From positions 1-52,008 of the forward strand of contig DATIHQ010000024.1 in assembly GCA_035480535.1 (NCBI GenBank): a stretch of 52,008 nucleotides of DNA, read 5' to 3'. Both the position numbers and the translations under genes were made by a program. This stretch comes from DATIHQ01 sp035480535. Its GTDB lineage: Bacteria; Chlamydiota; Chlamydiia; Chlamydiales; SM23-39. Positions 49,084-52,008 of this stretch are shown piece by piece (position 1 is the first letter of the stretch; every line of letters starts with the position of its first letter). The notes below the pieces were generated by a model. The model was not told where the DNA came from. It made no database searches and was given only the letters and a program-made list of their open reading frames with translations.

Positions 49084-50202
49084 TCAGTCGACTGGGAAGG
49101 TCCAGCAGACGCTGAAAATGCCTTGGACGAAGGCTAGGCTCTCTCGGCCGTAGACGGAAAACCAGGCGCCAAAGACAATTCCTAGGTTCTCATTCCAGTT
49201 GTATTCGAGGCCTGGAGCTACGCTGAGGTTGTCGTTATAGGGGCTCCCAACTGTGGCAGGCGCTCCTGTAGCTGTAACGCCGGGATAGCCGTGAAAGTGG
49301 GTGGCATTGGAAGCAGTGTAGGCGATGTCGAGAGCTGCGACCCAGGGCTGGCTGAGGCTGACTTCAATTCCTAGGTCGGTAGAGAAGGTATTGCCTGGCT
49401 TTACTTTGCCGTGAGTTCCAAATCCGCCGCCATAGACGTTAAATCCTTTTACATGGACTGAAGTGGGGATTTTATAGCTGAAAAAGATGCGGGTATTTAC
49501 GGGGTGTTTTGTCGTCCAGAAGAGGATTTTCGATAGAGCAATGGAAAATTGGGTTTGATAGGCGCCTCCTCCAATCCCGCTGAGGGCTAGGCCGTTTTTA
49601 TTGAGGTTTTGGTAGCGCCCGGTGGGGAAGGTTTCCTGGACGCTGAATTTCATTTGAGGAACATAGAGCGATTGCTTGACCATCGGGAATCCAAGAGTGA
49701 TGGGAAGATCGCCAAAACCGCCTCCGCTTTGATCGTCCTGCCATTGCCCTTCAGCTAAGGGAATCGTGATGATGTCCATTGTATCGGTGATGCCGAATTG
49801 AACGATATTCTGCGATATAAATTGGTACAGGTTGTGGGGCAAACTTTGCGCTTCACGGTTTTTATCGTAATGGGCGTAATTGCCTATCATGTAGATATAA
49901 GGCTGAAAGTTTCCATATCCTGGAGGCATCATCGATGCGGAGGGAGTGAGTAAGGGTCCTGTATACCAGGGGTTAAACATCTCTTTCGCTCGATTGAACT
50001 GCGATTCCGCTGCATCTAGCTCAGCTTCAATTTGCTGGGGCGATTCGTGTAGGTTATTTTGGATGGTCCAAGGGCCTCGGACATTTGGGTCTACCGGTTT
50101 TGCGGTGGGAGCTGGGGGCTTAGGAGGAGCAGGAGGTGTAGAGGGTTCTTCTTGGGCGTAAAGGATAAAAGGTAGAATCAATAGAAATAGAATCTTCTTC
50201 AT
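49084..50202 (-). CDS. Outer-membrane beta-barrel protein, MetA-pathway/transporter-like
   Basis: A 372-aa protein with a signal peptide (KKILFLLILPFILYAQ), then a 30-residue proline-rich linker (TPPAPPKPPAPTAKPVDPN). A helical stretch rich in Glu and Ala follows, and the rest alternates polar and aromatic residues as in outer-membrane strands (for example QPYIYMIGNYAHYDKN, GYQTQFSIALSKILFW, VNTRIFFSYKIPTSVHV). The last residues end in an aromatic-rich strand (VCWTFPVD). These features fit barrels of the 'putative MetA-pathway of phenol degradation' family common in environmental chlamydiae. Specificity is not known. Confidence 0.75.
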   Translation of the reverse strand: MKKILFLLILPFILYAQEEPSTPPAPPKPPAPTAKPVDPNVRGPWTIQNNLHESPQQIEAELDAAESQFNRAKEMFNPWYTGPLLTPSASMMPPGYGNFQPYIYMIGNYAHYDKNREAQSLPHNLYQFISQNIVQFGITDTMDIITIPLAEGQWQDDQSGGGFGDLPITLGFPMVKQSLYVPQMKFSVQETFPTGRYQNLNKNGLALSGIGGGAYQTQFSIALSKILFWTTKHPVNTRIFFSYKIPTSVHVKGFNVYGGGFGTHGKVKPGNTFSTDLGIEVSLSQPWVAALDIAYTASNATHFHGYPGVTATGAPATVGSPYNDNLSVAPGLEYNWNENLGIVFGAWFSVYGRESLAFVQGIFSVCWTFPVD

Positions 50203-50261
50203 ATACTTTTCTATTTATCTTTTCCCCAATTTTTGGCAAGTGGAAGAAAAGGGGTGAGACT

Positions 50262-50594
50262 ATGACGATAGAAGATACAGGCGAACCAGGAAAGGTCAGT
50301 CCATCGGATAGAAAGCTCTATGAGCAGGAATATAAGCATGGAGCCGATCTATTTCAGCGAGCTCTTTCTGAACATAGCAAAGCGGACAACATATACCAGA
50401 AGGAAGAGTTCAAAGAGGTAATGGATCAGGCAATGCAGGTATTGAACGAAACCGCGAGAGAGTTGAAGAGGCAAGGACTTTTAAAACAGAATGAGAAGAT
50501 CGCCCAAGATTACAACGACTACCAGAGCAATCCGACAAAAGAGGGGCAAAGTCGCCTCAGCCAAGATTTAGACAAGGCTAAGAAGTCGCTTTAA
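50262..50594 (+). CDS. Small charged helical protein, function unknown
   Basis: A 110-aa hydrophilic protein, almost wholly alpha-helical and rich in Lys, Glu and Gln, with no signal peptide. It starts after GGGGTGAG (50252-50259) at ATG 50262. The pattern (DRKLYEQEYKHGADLFQRALSEH, QEEFKEVMDQAMQVLNETARELKRQGLL) suggests a two-helix coiled-coil-like bundle, as found in small cytosolic chaperone- or type-III-associated proteins. I recognise no family. The stop overlaps the convergent dnaJ by four bases. Confidence 0.6.
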   Translation: MTIEDTGEPGKVSPSDRKLYEQEYKHGADLFQRALSEHSKADNIYQKEEFKEVMDQAMQVLNETARELKRQGLLKQNEKIAQDYNDYQSNPTKEGQSRLSQDLDKAKKSL

Positions 50595-51757
50595 TCTGAA
50601 AAAAAAACCTTGAGTTTTTCAAGGAATCCCTTTTTGCGGGGATGATTTTGAGGTGTCTCAATCTCTTCAAAGGTGCGCAGAAGCGTTTTTTGCTTTTCAG
50701 AGAGTTTTACAGGAGTTTCTACAGAGACGCGGATGAGAAGATCGCCGTGCCCTTGTCCATGGACATTGGGGAATCCCTTTCCGCTAACGCGGAGCAATTT
50801 TCCACTTTGCGTCCCTTCGGGGATTTGAATGCGGCACGTTTCTCCAAGAGGTGTGGGCACCTCTTTCTTCGAGCCGAGAGCGGCTTCCGGGAAGGTGAGA
50901 GGGAGATCGAGATAGACATCGTCTCCTTCTCGCTCGAACGCTTCATGGGGTTCTACTTCAATGTAGACATAGAGATCGCCATGCGGCCCCCCCGCCTCGC
51001 CTGCATCGCCATAGCCGCTCATTTTCAGGCGCATGCCATTGTCGACGCCAGCTGGAATGCGAATCTTAATCCGCTGCTTTTCTTTGACGCGCCCTGCTCC
51101 ATTGCATGTTTTGCAGGGGTCGGTGATGATTTGGCCCGCGCCATTGCAATGGGGACAGGTGCTCGACATGCTGAAAAAGCCGCGGCTTTGATAGAGTTGT
51201 CCTTTTCCTTGGCAAGTGGCGCAGGTTTTTACGCCATTTTTCGATTTGGCGCCGCTTCCATGACATGTTTCGCAAGTCATGTAATTGCTGATGACGAGTT
51301 CTTTTTCGGTTCCGCGCGCAGCTTCGGCAAAAGTCACTCGAACTGTGGCTTTCTTGCTCGTCCCTTGGCGGGCGCCGCCACTTTCTTCACCCCCGCCGCC
51401 GCCAAAGAAAGAATCAAAAATCGATTCTCCTCCACGGCCGCCGCCACCGCCGCCAAATGCGCCCATAAATGTACGCAGAGCTTCTTCCATCGAAGAAAAT
51501 CCACCGCTGCCACCACCGGGAAATCCTCCGCCAGCGCCTTTCAAGCCCTCTTCGCCATATTGGTCATAGACCCGGCGCCGGCTTTCGTCGCTTAAGACTT
51601 CATAAGCTTCAGAAACCTGCTTGAACATCGCCTCGGCTTTTGAATCGCCAGGATTGCGGTCAGGGTGAAATTCGAGTGCTTTCTTGCGGTAAGCTTTTTT
51701 GATCTCTTCGGGAGTCGCCTCGCGCGTTACCCCGAGAGTCCCATAATAGTCTTTCAT
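50591..51757 (-). CDS. dnaJ: Chaperone protein DnaJ
   Basis: The Hsp40 co-chaperone that delivers substrates to DnaK and stimulates its ATPase. The 388-aa protein has the J domain with HPD (YYGTLGVTREA..., EFHPDRNPG, residues 1-70) and a long Gly/Phe-rich region. Four zinc motifs follow (CETCHGSG, CATCQGKG, CPHCNGAG, CKTCNGAG), then the two substrate-binding beta domains. All eight cysteines are intact. It lies six bases after rpsU, an order shared with chlamydial CT342-CT341. Confidence 0.97.
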   Translation of the reverse strand: MKDYYGTLGVTREATPEEIKKAYRKKALEFHPDRNPGDSKAEAMFKQVSEAYEVLSDESRRRVYDQYGEEGLKGAGGGFPGGGSGGFSSMEEALRTFMGAFGGGGGGRGGESIFDSFFGGGGGEESGGARQGTSKKATVRVTFAEAARGTEKELVISNYMTCETCHGSGAKSKNGVKTCATCQGKGQLYQSRGFFSMSSTCPHCNGAGQIITDPCKTCNGAGRVKEKQRIKIRIPAGVDNGMRLKMSGYGDAGEAGGPHGDLYVYIEVEPHEAFEREGDDVYLDLPLTFPEAALGSKKEVPTPLGETCRIQIPEGTQSGKLLRVSGKGFPNVHGQGHGDLLIRVSVETPVKLSEKQKTLLRTFEEIETPQNHPRKKGFLEKLKVFFSD

Positions 51758-51763
51758 ACCGAA

Positions 51764-51958
51764 TTAATAGCCTCGTCGGATCGCTGTTTTTGTCCGTTTT
51801 GTCGCGGCTTTGGATTTCAGACGGCTTTTTACAGAGGGTTTATCATAAAAGCGATGGGCTTTTGCGGCTTTCATAATCCCTTCTTTATCAAGTTTTTTCT
51901 TCAAAGCGCGGAGCGCTTTATCAATGGGTTCTCCGATACGTACCTTTACACTGGGCAT
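51764..51958 (-). CDS. rpsU: 30S ribosomal protein S21
   Basis: A 64-aa basic protein, the usual length, needed for initiation on natural mRNAs. It begins PSVKVRIGEPIDKALRALKKKLDKEGIMKAAKAHRFYDKPS, the S21 signature. The ribosome binding site AGAGGTAG lies upstream of the ATG at 51958. It is co-oriented with dnaJ. The last 50 bases of the window are its upstream region, with nothing else recognisable. Confidence 0.95.
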   Translation of the reverse strand: MPSVKVRIGEPIDKALRALKKKLDKEGIMKAAKAHRFYDKPSVKSRLKSKAATKRTKTAIRRGY

Positions 51959-52008
51959 TTTCCAACTACCTCTGGGTTAAATTTAAAAGATGTCCTTCTA
52001 TCATAGAG

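Noticed and set aside
50642..51595. A 317-codon open frame on the plus strand opposite dnaJ
   Set aside because: It is the shadow of dnaJ's GC-rich glycine repeats; the composition is unusual and the J-domain protein on the other strand is unmistakable.

Overview
The window comes from a member of the phylum Chlamydiae, most likely an environmental (Parachlamydiales-type, for example Waddlia-like) lineage. The main evidence is gene order. The run lnt-lpxC-fabZ-lpxA-fmt, then two tandem unknown genes, then rplC through rplQ and gapA matches the order I recall around CT534-CT505 of Chlamydia trachomatis. The first block (dnaE, a TPR protein, an LptE-like lipoprotein, an RsbW-like kinase, a small conserved protein, dacF) matches CT545-CT551. 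The pairs rsmA/SurA-like and dnaJ/rpsU also recur in Chlamydia. Base composition looks mid-40s GC, and accessory genes absent from human chlamydiae suggest a larger amoeba- or animal-associated relative. I cannot fix the genus from sequence alone.

Layout. 1-155 is the 5' end of an EamA-type transporter on the minus strand. 226-10525 holds replication (dnaE), envelope assembly (TPR protein, LptE-like lipoprotein, DacF, SurA-like chaperone) and rRNA modification (RsmA, RsmB-like). 10609-15868 is an envelope lipid block: DoxX, Lnt, LpxC, FabZ, LpxA, followed by Fmt. 15933-17642 holds two tandem paralogs at the position where C. trachomatis carries the inclusion membrane protein Cap1 (CT529). 17689-18198 is a membrane-anchored protein with two SLBB-like repeats. 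18392-30493 is the ribosomal protein/secY/rpoA cluster, which lacks rpsJ, rpsN, rpmD and rpmJ and ends in a strong terminator. gapA and a CT504-like charged protein follow, then tRNA-Leu(UAA).

Right after the tRNA the character changes. There is a dinD pseudogene with a frameshifting internal deletion, an AT-rich methyltransferase gene, a sugar-porter/methyltransferase pair, BrnQ, a DUF2000 protein, a GyrI-like protein, and three consecutive enzymes of methionine salvage (MtnC, MtnD, MtnB). Next come an alpha/beta hydrolase, a secreted protein with kinase-like motifs, two SnoaL-like proteins, an OTU-like candidate effector, a methyltransferase/glycosyltransferase pair, an SDR and an outer-membrane barrel. 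The window closes with dnaJ and rpsU.

The most striking theme is that, between about 33.7 and 49 kb, several proteins of normally cytosolic families carry an added N-terminal signal-peptide-like segment: MtnD, MtnB, an SDR, a GyrI-like domain protein and two methyltransferases. In MtnD, MtnB and the GyrI-like gene the ribosome binding site sits before the hydrophobic segment. This suggests export of part of a metabolic pathway and is the main candidate for something undescribed. The paired Cap1-locus proteins, each with its own sigma-70-type promoter, and the OTU-like protein that keeps a DGNC motif but has Lys where His is expected, are the other leads.
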